NCBI RefSeq assembly: GCF_003201605.1 | Contig: NZ_QJJR01000016.1 | Coordinates: forward strand, 1-56,659 | Direction of reading: 5' to 3' | DNA: 56,659 bases | Origin: Streptohalobacillus salinus | GTDB lineage: Bacteria; Bacillota; Bacilli; Bacillales; Amphibacillaceae | In this document: positions 8,355-18,115 of the stretch, one piece after another | Layout of the letters: the number at the start of each line of letters is the position of its first letter | Position numbering within the stretch: position 1 is the stretch's first letter | The notes under the pieces: generated by a model | Told to the model about the DNA's origin: nothing | The model's database searches: none | Seen by the model: only the letters and a program-made list of their open reading frames with translations | Program-made: the position numbers and the translations under genes

Positions 8355-9881
8355 ATGCTAGATCAACAAATAAAAGAACAGCTCAAGCAATACCTTGCTT
8401 TGCTTGAGTCTGATATCGTTTTAAACGTCAGCTTAGCTGATGATAAGCACTCAATTGAAATGAAAGAACTTGTTGATGAATTAGCTTCTATGTCTTCAAT
8501 GATTACCGTTGCAGATAAAAAACTAAATCGCACACCGAGCTTTACCGTGGCCAAAAAAGGTGAAGAGGCACGCATTACCTTTGCTGGTGTGCCACTTGGA
8601 CACGAGTTCACCTCACTAGTCATGGCTCTACTACAAGTCAGCGGTCGGGCACCTAAGATTGATGATAGTCAAGTTGAACAGATTAAAGGCATTTCAAAAT
8701 CGCTTAACTTCACGACTTATGTTAGTCTTTCTTGTCATAACTGTCCTGATGTTGTCCAGGCCCTTAATATTATGAGTGTCTTAAACCCAAATATCACCCA
8801 CACCATGGTTGATGGCGCTGCCTTTAAAACAGAAGTAGAAGCTGAAAACATTATGGCTGTTCCTTCTGTCTACTTAGACGGTGAATTTATCGAGTCAGGT
8901 CGCATGACGATGGATGATTTATTAGCATTGGTTGGCGATGGTCAAGACCCTGAAGAAATCAATCAAAAAGAGCCTTTTGATGTACTCGTTGTCGGTGGGG
9001 GTCCTTCTGGCGGTAGTGCAGCGATTTACGCTGCGCGTAAAGGGATTCGCACAGGTTTAGTTGCTGATCGTTTTGGCGGTCAAGTGATGGATACCTTAGG
9101 GATCGAAAACTTTATTGGGATGCCTTATACAGAAGGTCCAAAATTGATGGGCAATGTTGAGGCACACGTAAATGAATACGACGTTGACATCATGAAGAGC
9201 TTACAAGCAACGAATCTTACCAAAAATGAACTGTTTGAAGTTGAGCTTGAAAACGGAGCAGTCCTAAAAAGTAAAACAGTCATTCTTTCCACTGGCGCAC
9301 GTTGGAGAAACGTTGGCGTACCTGGAGAAGCTGAGTTTAAAAACAAAGGGGTTGCGTATTGCCCGCACTGTGATGGTCCATTATTTGAAGGCAAACATGT
9401 CGCTGTTATTGGTGGCGGTAACTCCGGCATCGAAGCTGCGATTGACCTTGCCGGTATTGTTCAACACGTCACGGTATTAGAGTTCTTACCCGAACTAAAA
9501 GCTGACAAAGTGTTACAAGATCGCTTATTCAGCCTACCAAACGTGACGGTGATTAAAAATGCTCAAACAACTGAAATAACAGGTGACGAAACAGTTAATG
9601 GCATCACATACAAAGACCGTGCTACCGAAGAAGAACACCATGTTGAACTTGCCGGTGTCTTCGTTCAAATCGGCCTTGTCCCTAACACGGATTGGTTAGG
9701 TGATACTGTTGAGCGTAACCGCATGGGTGAAATCATTATCGATAAACATGGTCAAACCAGTCTACCGGGTGTTTTTGCTGCAGGTGACTGTACCGATCAA
9801 GCTTACAAGCAAATCATTATTTCAATGGGCTCTGGTGCAACTGCATCCCTTGGCGCATTTGATTACATGATTCGCAACTAA
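8355..9881 (+). CDS. ahpF: Alkyl hydroperoxide reductase subunit F
   Basis: 508 residues. The N-terminal tandem thioredoxin-like domain (about 1-195) has its redox pair C127/C130 in SCHNC. After a linker comes the thioredoxin-reductase-like part with the FAD-binding VVGGGPSGGSAA (about 212), the active disulfide C336/C339 in YCPHCDG, the NAD(P)H-binding VIGGGNSGIEAA (about 352) and the FAD-binding GVFAAGDCT near the C terminus. It passes NADH electrons to AhpC. Ribosome site AAGGAG spans the end of ahpC. Co-transcribed with ahpC and followed by a strong terminator. Confidence 0.97.
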   Translation: MLDQQIKEQLKQYLALLESDIVLNVSLADDKHSIEMKELVDELASMSSMITVADKKLNRTPSFTVAKKGEEARITFAGVPLGHEFTSLVMALLQVSGRAPKIDDSQVEQIKGISKSLNFTTYVSLSCHNCPDVVQALNIMSVLNPNITHTMVDGAAFKTEVEAENIMAVPSVYLDGEFIESGRMTMDDLLALVGDGQDPEEINQKEPFDVLVVGGGPSGGSAAIYAARKGIRTGLVADRFGGQVMDTLGIENFIGMPYTEGPKLMGNVEAHVNEYDVDIMKSLQATNLTKNELFEVELENGAVLKSKTVILSTGARWRNVGVPGEAEFKNKGVAYCPHCDGPLFEGKHVAVIGGGNSGIEAAIDLAGIVQHVTVLEFLPELKADKVLQDRLFSLPNVTVIKNAQTTEITGDETVNGITYKDRATEEEHHVELAGVFVQIGLVPNTDWLGDTVERNRMGEIIIDKHGQTSLPGVFAAGDCTDQAYKQIIISMGSGATASLGAFDYMIRN

Positions 9882-9898
9882 TTGACACCAACCTTGTT

Positions 9899-9942
9899 AA
9901 TAGCCGCTTGCTACCTCACAGTAGCAAGCGGCTATTTTGTTT
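9899..9942 (+). terminator. Strong terminator of the ahpCF operon
   Basis: A perfect 16-bp stem, AATAGCCGCTTGCTAC with its complement, around a 6-nt loop, then TTGTTT. It begins 18 bp after the ahpF stop. A reading frame that runs through it (9882-10157) is not a gene. Confidence 0.92.
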
Positions 9943-10179
9943 GGCTTCCTGCTGGTGATCAAGTCAACCTGCAACAGATCGCCTATTTCATTCGCGGCGT
10001 TCCTCCTTCTAACTTAGAAAAAGGAGTGTTAATCCTTTTGAACTACCCACCCCTTAACGCGCTTACGAGTTGTTTGATTTGTAGGGGTTCTCGTCTATAT
10101 TTAGATAAATTAGTTTGTATCTCCGTTAAAATATGTTATAATTTTTACAAAATATAGATAAAAATGGAGCGTGAATCAC

Positions 10180-10782
10180 GTGAAAGATACGCGACTTAAG
10201 ACGATTCATCGTGCGGAGAAATTTTTTAAACTTACGTTTTTGCTTATTTGCTTATTCGCTAGCATCAGTATAATTACGTTAATTGGTGCAACGTTCTCGC
10301 CTAGGACAGCTTTTTCCATTGAGGAAGGCTTAGAAATTTGGCGTGTCAACTATCCTATCTCGGAGATTACCTTATTCACCAGTATATCTACAGGTAAACT
10401 TGCGCATCTCCAGTCTCCAGAAGCCAGCGCAAAGGGGTTGTTTATTGTCTCGTTATTCACCATCATTATTTACCTAACGGTGGTTGGTTACATCACTAAA
10501 TTATTCACCCATATGTTACATGCCATATCAACCAACCATTCACCATTTACTTTGGACAGTGTTTATGTATTAAAACGCATAGGCTGGATCATTATAATCA
10601 TGAGTCTCTTAGTAGATATCTTCGATCAACTGCTCTATGCCATCTTTGTCACCAAAATATTTTATCTTCAAATCCAACTAAATAACATCGATTATTTCCT
10701 CGTTGGATTAGGCATCCTCGTCATCAGTCACGTCTTTTATGTTGGCTATACGTCACAAAAAGCCGTTGATGCCACCTTTTAA
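10180..10782 (+). CDS. DUF2975-like membrane protein
   Basis: About 200 residues with four hydrophobic segments (near residues 18-40, 90-115, 128-150 and 170-190). The stretch SPFTLDSVYVLKRIGWIIIIM fits the G-x-PF...RLK-x-IG signature of DUF2975. DUF2975 genes are often followed by a small YozG-type HTH regulator, but none is visible here. I place the start at the GTG at 10180, because GGAG (10166-10169) is 10 nt upstream of it and only 1 nt from the earlier GTG at 10171. The function is unknown. It ends just before a bidirectional terminator. Confidence 0.6.
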   Translation: MKDTRLKTIHRAEKFFKLTFLLICLFASISIITLIGATFSPRTAFSIEEGLEIWRVNYPISEITLFTSISTGKLAHLQSPEASAKGLFIVSLFTIIIYLTVVGYITKLFTHMLHAISTNHSPFTLDSVYVLKRIGWIIIIMSLLVDIFDQLLYAIFVTKIFYLQIQLNNIDYFLVGLGILVISHVFYVGYTSQKAVDATF

Positions 10783-10794
10783 AATAAACCAAAC

Positions 10795-10840
10795 AAAAAG
10801 AACAAAGCCTCAAATTTTTTACTGAGGTTTTGTTCTTTTT
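10795..10840. terminator. Bidirectional terminator between DUF2975 gene and yibF
   Basis: AAAAAGAACAAAGCCTCA pairs with TGAGGTTTTGTTCTTTTT (one G-T pair) around a 10-nt loop, with A and T runs on the two sides. It serves both converging genes and abuts the yibF stop. Confidence 0.88.
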
Positions 10841-11616
10841 CAATCGCTTTTTTCAGTATCTTTTTCTTTTCTAGTCAGCACAAAAGCTGTTAGGTAAGCC
10901 GTCATTGGGATGATTAAAATAATACCTGTCCCTGATAAAATAATCGTTACAACTTCACCTGCGAATACTTTCGCATTAATCACTTCAGATAGTGAATAAT
11001 CCATGTCATAGAAACGGACAAACAGCGCTAGGTAGCCGCCGAAAAATGCGAAGAATAGTGTGTTTGCGCTTGTTACGAGTAAATCTTTCCCTACACCCAT
11101 CCCAAGCTCAACGAGTTCTTTTAAAGTAAGCGTCGGCCGGTGCAAATAAAATTCATACATCGGCGAGGCAATCGAAATCGCTTCATCGGTCATCGCACCA
11201 ATTGTACTCATCAAAATAACCGCACTAACTACTTGCGTGAAATCCACACCAAAATGAAAGTTGTATATTGCTAATTCTTCAACTTCTTCGGTACTAAACC
11301 CACCGACACCCGTCCAATCAACAACCACCTGGATGATGACTAATAACAACGCCGTCGTCATTAGCGTTGCATAAAAAGCGACACGTGTTTTTTTGTTGTC
11401 ACCATTGATAAAGAATAGCGTGATGCGGCTAATGCATACACAGGCAATTAAAGTGACAAAAATTGGACTTACGGCGTCATCCATCATGATAAAAACAGTC
11501 ACCATGACAATCGCAAAATTAATAAAAAGCGTGACAAATGAAATAAAGCCTTTTTTCCGACCGATTAGCACCATCAACACAAACAAAATGATCAACAAGA
11601 CAACTAATGTGTCCAA
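10840..11616 (-). CDS. YibE/F-like integral membrane protein (second gene, YibF-type)
   Basis: 258 residues with about seven transmembrane segments. Conserved YibE/F features are GRKKGF after the first helix, and the MSTIGAMTDEAISIASPMYEF and GKDLLVTSANTLFFAFFGG stretches. Role in the cell is not established for this family. Its start overlaps the end of the upstream YibE gene by 13 bp, which suggests translational coupling and a heteromeric partner. Confidence 0.8.
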   Translation of the reverse strand: MDTLVVLLIILFVLMVLIGRKKGFISFVTLFINFAIVMVTVFIMMDDAVSPIFVTLIACVCISRITLFFINGDNKKTRVAFYATLMTTALLLVIIQVVVDWTGVGGFSTEEVEELAIYNFHFGVDFTQVVSAVILMSTIGAMTDEAISIASPMYEFYLHRPTLTLKELVELGMGVGKDLLVTSANTLFFAFFGGYLALFVRFYDMDYSLSEVINAKVFAGEVVTIILSGTGIILIIPMTAYLTAFVLTRKEKDTEKSD

Positions 11617-12761
11617 GTATTCACCTCCTCATGAGCTGTTGCGGATTGTTTCTTTCTCATAAAACGGATAAACAATAAGCTCACAGATAAACTAATCGGA
11701 ATGCTAAGCACAATACCAATTCCCCCACTAAGGGCACGAACAAGTTCTAAAGAAAGGTTCATCTCGAGCACAAAACCAAGCGGTGCATCATTTAATAAAT
11801 AAATCAGCAATGTCGGAATCGTTCCACTAATGTAGGCAAAGAAAATGATGTTCGTCATGGTTCCCATGATGTCTTCGCCAATTGCTTGCCCAGCTTTTCT
11901 CAGCTGCCGGTAGGAAATTGTCGGATCTTGTTGATATAAACTGAACAAGGACGAATTAATCGTCACAGCTACGTCCATCACTGCTCCTAACGCACCAACT
12001 AAGATACCGGCGGTGAATACAGCTTCTGGGTGACGGGTAAGAAAGCCCATCTCCTCAAATCGGAGTCCGGCATGATGTGTTGCATCAAGCACAATTAGAC
12101 TAATCAAAAGCATTACGCCTGTCCCTAATAAGGTTGCACAAACACTTGCCCACGTCTTATACGTTATCCCACTCACAAAAAACAGAGAGGTAACCGTCAT
12201 TAGTATTACGGCGATGCCCATTAAAGCTAACAATGACGATCCTTCATTCGCAACAAAATACCAAATTAACATCGCCATAATGGCTGTATTTAACGCTAAA
12301 CTAACCATTGCGAATAAACCTTCTTTTCTACCAATGACAATCATGACTAACAGAAAAGCCACCAATAAAAACAGCACTGGCTGATCACGCTTCTCGTCAA
12401 CCACTTCCCCCGAAAGACCTTCAGCTGTTTCTCGCAAACTTATAAACACCTCATCACCAACCGCTAACGCATCATGATAGACTTTAGAATCACTGTACTG
12501 ATACATCAGGGTTAATTGTTCTCCTTTAAAAGCCGTATTTAATAACCGTACGTTAATCTCGTTTCGGTAAATGGTATCAACGGATTCCGTCTCATCAGTA
12601 ATAACTTCTTGATCTAATTGTGTTTGGTTAATAATAACTGCTAAAGGTTCATCATAAAAACTCGGACTATTTAACATCAAATAGATACCAGCCCATGCTA
12701 AGACAACCATGGCAATAAGCATACTTAAGGGGCGTCGTCTCATCGCTTTAAACGGGTACAT
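11604..12761 (-). CDS. YibE/F-like integral membrane protein (first gene, YibE-type)
   Basis: 385 residues. A single N-terminal helix (MLIAMVVLAWAGIYLML) is followed by an extracytoplasmic region of about 95 residues containing a small beta domain (residues about 40-120). About seven further helices follow, with GRKEGLFAMVSLALN, GALGAVMDVAVTINSSL and GQAIGEDIMGTMTNIIFFAY. This parallels the neighbouring protein, so the pair looks like an ancient duplication. Ribosome site GAGGTGGA precedes the ATG. Function not established; a paired membrane complex is inferred from the overlap. Confidence 0.8.
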   Translation of the reverse strand: MYPFKAMRRRPLSMLIAMVVLAWAGIYLMLNSPSFYDEPLAVIINQTQLDQEVITDETESVDTIYRNEINVRLLNTAFKGEQLTLMYQYSDSKVYHDALAVGDEVFISLRETAEGLSGEVVDEKRDQPVLFLLVAFLLVMIVIGRKEGLFAMVSLALNTAIMAMLIWYFVANEGSSLLALMGIAVILMTVTSLFFVSGITYKTWASVCATLLGTGVMLLISLIVLDATHHAGLRFEEMGFLTRHPEAVFTAGILVGALGAVMDVAVTINSSLFSLYQQDPTISYRQLRKAGQAIGEDIMGTMTNIIFFAYISGTIPTLLIYLLNDAPLGFVLEMNLSLELVRALSGGIGIVLSIPISLSVSLLFIRFMRKKQSATAHEEVNTWTH

Positions 12762-12863
12762 TGATCCACCTCGATTCGTTCAAATTTCATTAACCCATTA
12801 TACCACGGATTTTGAAGTAGATAAAAAAGCGTATCTGCATAGTAATCACAGATACGCCATCGC

Positions 12864-13415
12864 TTAGGATAAGACTGCTTGAATATCTTTTTCAAAATCC
12901 ATGGGTTCATCTGTCGGCTCAAACCGTTTGATAACCTCACCGTTACGATTAACTAAGAATTTAGTGAAATTCCACTTAATATCATCACCGACTACCCACT
13001 CCGGGTATCGATCAGTAACAATTTTCTTAATGAGTTTTCCATTCATGGTTGTTTCATCAAAGCCTTGAAATGGTTTTTCTTGTTTGAGAAACTGAAAAAT
13101 CGGATGTGATCTACGTCCATTCACGTCGACCTTACCGAAAACCGGAAACTCAACGCCGTAATTCTTCTTACAGAATGCCGCCGCTTCTTCATTTGTCCCT
13201 GGTTCTTGCGCATTAAATTGATTACACGGAAACCCCAAAATAGTGAAGCCTTGATCTTTATATTTGTGATATAACTTTTGTAGATCCTCAAATTGTGGGG
13301 TGAATCCACATTTACTCGCCGTATTCACGACCAAGAAAACATCCCCTGCAAATGTATTGAGTGCTACTGGTTCGCCCTGAGCGGTTAAAGCTTCAAAATC
13401 ATAGATTGTTGTCAT
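12864..13415 (-). CDS. bsaA: Glutathione/thiol peroxidase, BsaA-like
   Basis: 184 residues of the glutathione peroxidase family. The catalytic Cys36 is in VNTASKCGFTPQF (Cys, not selenocysteine), Gln70 in GFPCNQFNAQEPG, and Trp/Asn in IKWNFTKFLV. It reduces peroxides using thioredoxin-type donors in most bacteria. A longer reading frame starts with TTG seven codons earlier, but those codons contain the AAGGAGG ribosome site of the ATG at 13415, so I use the ATG. It is monocistronic and divergent from the GntR/ABC operon. Confidence 0.92.
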   Translation of the reverse strand: MTTIYDFEALTAQGEPVALNTFAGDVFLVVNTASKCGFTPQFEDLQKLYHKYKDQGFTILGFPCNQFNAQEPGTNEEAAAFCKKNYGVEFPVFGKVDVNGRRSHPIFQFLKQEKPFQGFDETTMNGKLIKKIVTDRYPEWVVGDDIKWNFTKFLVNRNGEVIKRFEPTDEPMDFEKDIQAVLS

Positions 13416-13600
13416 TTTCCCCTTCCTCCTTAACAAAATATTGTGCGGAATTAATTATACAACAGTTATACAAAATAGTGGTATATTTTGCTCATGACCG
13501 GCATATATCTTTAGACGCATAGCTGATTAGCTCTTCCTTCAAAAACAAAAACCAACGACCGCTCTCAGTCCACCCTACACCCTATTTTTTTCATTTAAGA

Positions 13601-13650
13601 TTGACAAATGCTCAATTAAGTTATATGGTTAGTTACATAAGTAATGAACC
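13601..13650 (+). promoter_or_regulatory. Promoter and likely YtrA-type operator of the GntR/ABC operon
   Basis: TTGACA (13601-13606) is followed after 17 bp by TATGGT (13624-13629). Overlapping the -10 is the inverted repeat GGTTAGTTAC-N4-GTAATGAACC (13627-13650, 8 of 10 positions paired), a good candidate site for the GntR protein encoded immediately downstream. Confidence 0.55.
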
Positions 13651-13668
13651 AACAAAGAGGGTGTGTAC

Positions 13669-14034
13669 ATGACATTTCATTTAAACGAGGACAAACCAAT
13701 CTTTCAACAAATAGCGGACACGATCGAATCCAGCATCCTTGAAGGCACGCTTGCAGTAGGGGAACGGGTTCCTTCTACCAATGAATTCGCTAAATTTTAT
13801 GCAATTAATCCAGCGACGGCCGCAAAGGGCATCAATTTGCTTGTCGATGAAGACATTATTTACAAGAAAAGAGGCATTGGTATGTTTGTTGCCGAAGGTG
13901 CACCAACGATTATCTCAGCTAAACGAAAAAGTCGTTTTTTTCACGACTATATTTTACCTTTAAAGCAAGAAGCAGTGAAGTTAGGGTTAACAGACGAGGA
14001 TCTTATCCATTTACTAAAAGGAGCGATGAAATGA
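13669..14034 (+). CDS. GntR-family repressor, YtrA subfamily
   Basis: About 121 residues: a winged-helix GntR domain (residues 5-75, with GERVPSTNEFAKFYAINPATAAKG as recognition region) and a short helical tail rather than a large effector domain. This is the YtrA layout, and such regulators usually sit first in ABC transporter operons, as here. ATG at 13669 is chosen over GTG at 13663 because AGAGGG lies 7 nt from the ATG. The stop overlaps the ATPase start (ATGA). Autoregulation through the palindrome upstream is inferred; the inducing signal is unknown, often cell-wall antibiotics in this subfamily. Confidence 0.88.
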   Translation: MTFHLNEDKPIFQQIADTIESSILEGTLAVGERVPSTNEFAKFYAINPATAAKGINLLVDEDIIYKKRGIGMFVAEGAPTIISAKRKSRFFHDYILPLKQEAVKLGLTDEDLIHLLKGAMK

Positions 14035-14909
14035 TGAACGTTGAAATCAGCAATCTTTCAAAAACCTATGGTGCTTCAAAAGCTTTAAACAATGTATCAT
14101 TACTGTTTGAAGCTAACAAAATTTACGGCTTGTTAGGGCGAAACGGGGCTGGAAAAACAACCCTCATGCAAATATTAGCCGGTCAGCAGCGCCAATCACA
14201 TGGCGTGATTAAAGTAGGTGGTCAGGACCCATTTGAGAATGGCACCTTATTGTCACAGATTTCATTAATAAATGAAAGCAACAATTTTAAGAACAACTTA
14301 AAAATTAAAGACGTACTAAAAATAGGCGCCTTATTTTATCCGAACTGGTGCACAGAAACCGCGGATAAGTTACTAGCCGATTTTGAGCTTGATCGACAGA
14401 TGAAAACAAAAAAGCTATCAAAAGGGATGGCTTCCGCGCTAGGTATTGTGATTGGCTTAGCAAGTAAAACCAAAGTAACAATCTTTGATGAACCTTATAT
14501 CGGCTTGGATGCTTCTGCGAGGTATCGCTTTTATGATATTTTATTAGAGGAATATCAAAAAGAACCACGTACAATTATTCTTTCTACGCACTTGATCGAT
14601 GAGGTTAGCAATTTATTTGAAGAAGTCATCATCATCGATGAGGGGGAGGTTTTACTAAAACAAAATAAAGATGCCTTGCTTCAGTTAAGTTTACAACTGA
14701 GTGGTCCGACAAAAGCAATTGATCACTACACAAAAGGCAAGCAGGTCATTCACGCAACAGAAATGATGGGAAACAAAACGGTCTTATTATTTAATGACGT
14801 TTACGATGTTGCCGATTTACGTCAACGTGGGTTTCAAGTTGAAGAGACGAATATACAAAAACTGATGGTGTATTTAACTGAAAAAAAGGACGTGCGTACA
14901 CATGACTAA
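14031..14909 (+). CDS. ABC transporter ATP-binding protein (YtrB-like)
   Basis: 292 residues. The Walker A motif GLLGRNGAGKTTL is at about 37-49. The signature region LSKGMASALGIVIGLA deviates from LSGGQ (KG for GG), as often seen in this exporter group. Walker B/D-loop is TIFDEPYIGLDASARYRFYD and the switch histidine is in STHLIDEV. The C-terminal part (about 210-290) is a regulatory extension. Starts on the ATGA overlap with gntR and ends 8 bp inside the permease gene, so the three genes are one transcript. Substrate unknown. Confidence 0.9.
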   Translation: MMNVEISNLSKTYGASKALNNVSLLFEANKIYGLLGRNGAGKTTLMQILAGQQRQSHGVIKVGGQDPFENGTLLSQISLINESNNFKNNLKIKDVLKIGALFYPNWCTETADKLLADFELDRQMKTKKLSKGMASALGIVIGLASKTKVTIFDEPYIGLDASARYRFYDILLEEYQKEPRTIILSTHLIDEVSNLFEEVIIIDEGEVLLKQNKDALLQLSLQLSGPTKAIDHYTKGKQVIHATEMMGNKTVLLFNDVYDVADLRQRGFQVEETNIQKLMVYLTEKKDVRTHD

Positions 14910-15606
14910 ACAATTAAAAGCAGGCTTACAATACATGTTGATCGATTTTCGCTACAGCTTAATGATCTTTTGGTCGATTTTATTTGCATCGTCACTGCTA
15001 TTGATGCTCCTTTCTTGGTCCATTCCAAGCTCGCAATCAAATTTAGCATTTGGGCTTGTCATCTATATTTTCTGTGCCATCTCTGGTTTCCAAATGACCA
15101 AAGAAACATTGCCTTACTTTTTAAAATTTAGCTCCACAAGAAAAAATTTCCTTATCGTCGCACTCGTCTTTAATGTCCTTTTAGCAATGTTTATGTCGTT
15201 ACTCGCTATGCTTAGTACGTATCTGTTTAATTACATTTCACGACTCTTTGACGTTGCCAACTTCCGCGTCATGTTTACTACCGAACTAACAACACTAAGT
15301 CAAACCTGGTACCATGAGTTCTTCACAAACGCCGTTCTCTCTTTTCTCTTCTTAACACTCGGGTTTTTGTTGAGCTCACTGTTTTACCGTTTCGGTTTAA
15401 TCGGTGGATTTTCTGGGTTGGCTGTTGTCATCATCTCAATTATTTTGCCGGAATCACGACAATTCCTGGCTGATTTATTCTTATCGATTGATTACACAAA
15501 GGTGGATTTTAATTTCCTCGTGATCCTTTTCGTTAGTTTGTTTACATTTATCCCGAATTGGTTATTGATTAAGCAGGCACCAACAAAAGCAGCTTCGACT
15601 CGGTAA
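14902..15606 (+). CDS. ABC transporter permease, 6 TM
   Basis: 234 residues with about six hydrophobic segments (the first near residues 16-40). It overlaps the ATPase gene by 8 bp. The pattern is that of small ABC-2-like permeases found with YtrA/YtrB regulators. No substrate can be inferred. It is the last gene of the operon, followed by a terminator. Confidence 0.8.
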   Translation: MTKQLKAGLQYMLIDFRYSLMIFWSILFASSLLLMLLSWSIPSSQSNLAFGLVIYIFCAISGFQMTKETLPYFLKFSSTRKNFLIVALVFNVLLAMFMSLLAMLSTYLFNYISRLFDVANFRVMFTTELTTLSQTWYHEFFTNAVLSFLFLTLGFLLSSLFYRFGLIGGFSGLAVVIISIILPESRQFLADLFLSIDYTKVDFNFLVILFVSLFTFIPNWLLIKQAPTKAASTR

Positions 15607-15654
15607 TTTACACACTGAGCGTCACCAATTACGCTTAGCTTAAGCACCATATTT

Positions 15655-15692
15655 AAAAGGGTAAGCATGCCGAGGCATGCTTACCCTTTTTA
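15655..15692. terminator. Bidirectional terminator between ABC operon and bgl gene
   Basis: A perfect 16-bp stem AAAAGGGTAAGCATGC with its complement around CGAG. A and T runs flank both sides, so it serves both converging units. Confidence 0.93.
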
Positions 15693-17183
<1,491 letters not shown>

Positions 17184-17251
17184 TTAAAACAATCCCATCG
17201 CTTTGACGAGCATCTCTTTTCTTCTTGTTGTAAGTCACTCCGTTTGTCGCA

Positions 17252-17305
17252 TGTAACATATCGGTTACACCATGTTTCAAAAACAGAAATATGTTATACT
17301 AACAT
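17252..17305. promoter_or_regulatory. Paired palindromes in the bgl/rpiR divergent spacer
   Basis: TGTAAC-N6-GTTACA (17252-17269) and ATGTTA-TAC-TAACAT (17291-17305) are both perfect inverted repeats sharing the core GTTA. The second overlaps a possible -10 (TATACT, 17295-17300) for the regulator. They are candidate RpiR operators. Confidence 0.5.
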
Positions 17306-17351
17306 AGCATTTAATATACGATGAATGTAGGGACGAGAGGAGGTTGGTGTG

Positions 17352-18077
17352 ATGTTCACGAGTGAAGTCATTGCCTCATTGAATGATTTAGAAACAGATA
17401 TTTATAATTATATCGTGACGCATGAAAAAGAAGTTACTTATATGCGGATTCGAGAACTAGCTGATGAAACGCATGTATCCACGGCAACAATCCTTCGTTT
17501 TTGCAAGAAGGTTGGTTGCGAAGGCTTCTCTGAATTTAAAACCACGTTAAAGATCGATTTAGCAGGTCGTAATCAAACGGTAAAGTCTGGTGACCATGCT
17601 GTTTTTGAGTTTTTCGAACGCACGTTGTCGAGTGATCAGCAGGCATTGATTGATAGCGCCATTCACTTATTGACCGCCGCAGATAGCGTGTTATTTCTTG
17701 GGATAGGTAGTTCCGGTATTTTAGCGGAATACGGTGCGCGTTACTTCTCGAGTCTAGGGAAATTTTCGATGTATATTAAAGACTTTTCTTATCCGATCCA
17801 CAATCGTCTCCAAAAAAACAGTGTCTCAATTGTTTTATCCGTTTCTGGCGAAAATAGTTTTTCAATTAAACACATCAATAAATTGAAACGAGAAGGATCA
17901 AAGATTATCAGTATCACCAATCACAAGCATTCCACCATCGCAAAAATGAGTGATGTGAATATCGCATATTACATGACTGAAGAGTATTATGAAGATACCA
18001 ATATTACCACACAAGTTCCAGTCATTTATATTTTAGAAACATTGGCACGCACATTAAATCAACATGAACAAGCATAA
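17352..18077 (+). CDS. MurR/RpiR-family transcriptional regulator
   Basis: About 241 residues. An N-terminal HTH_6 domain (residues 1-75, with IRELADETHVSTATILRFCK as the helix-turn-helix) is followed by a SIS sugar-phosphate-binding domain (about 100-225, LFLGIGSSGILAEYGA and ISITNHKHSTIAKMSD). A GTG lies one codon earlier; ATG at 17352 has the better spacing (8 nt) to AGGAGG. Its divergent position next to the GH1 gene indicates sensing of a beta-glucoside phosphate. Repressor or activator cannot be told. Confidence 0.9.
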   Translation: MFTSEVIASLNDLETDIYNYIVTHEKEVTYMRIRELADETHVSTATILRFCKKVGCEGFSEFKTTLKIDLAGRNQTVKSGDHAVFEFFERTLSSDQQALIDSAIHLLTAADSVLFLGIGSSGILAEYGARYFSSLGKFSMYIKDFSYPIHNRLQKNSVSIVLSVSGENSFSIKHINKLKREGSKIISITNHKHSTIAKMSDVNIAYYMTEEYYEDTNITTQVPVIYILETLARTLNQHEQA

Positions 18078-18115
18078 AGGCTAAACCTTCGTGCTTTAGG
18101 GGGATACATAAGATC

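Noticed and set aside
9882-10157. 91-codon frame right after ahpF
   Set aside because: It runs through the perfect ahpCF terminator stem; coding is an accident of the hairpin.
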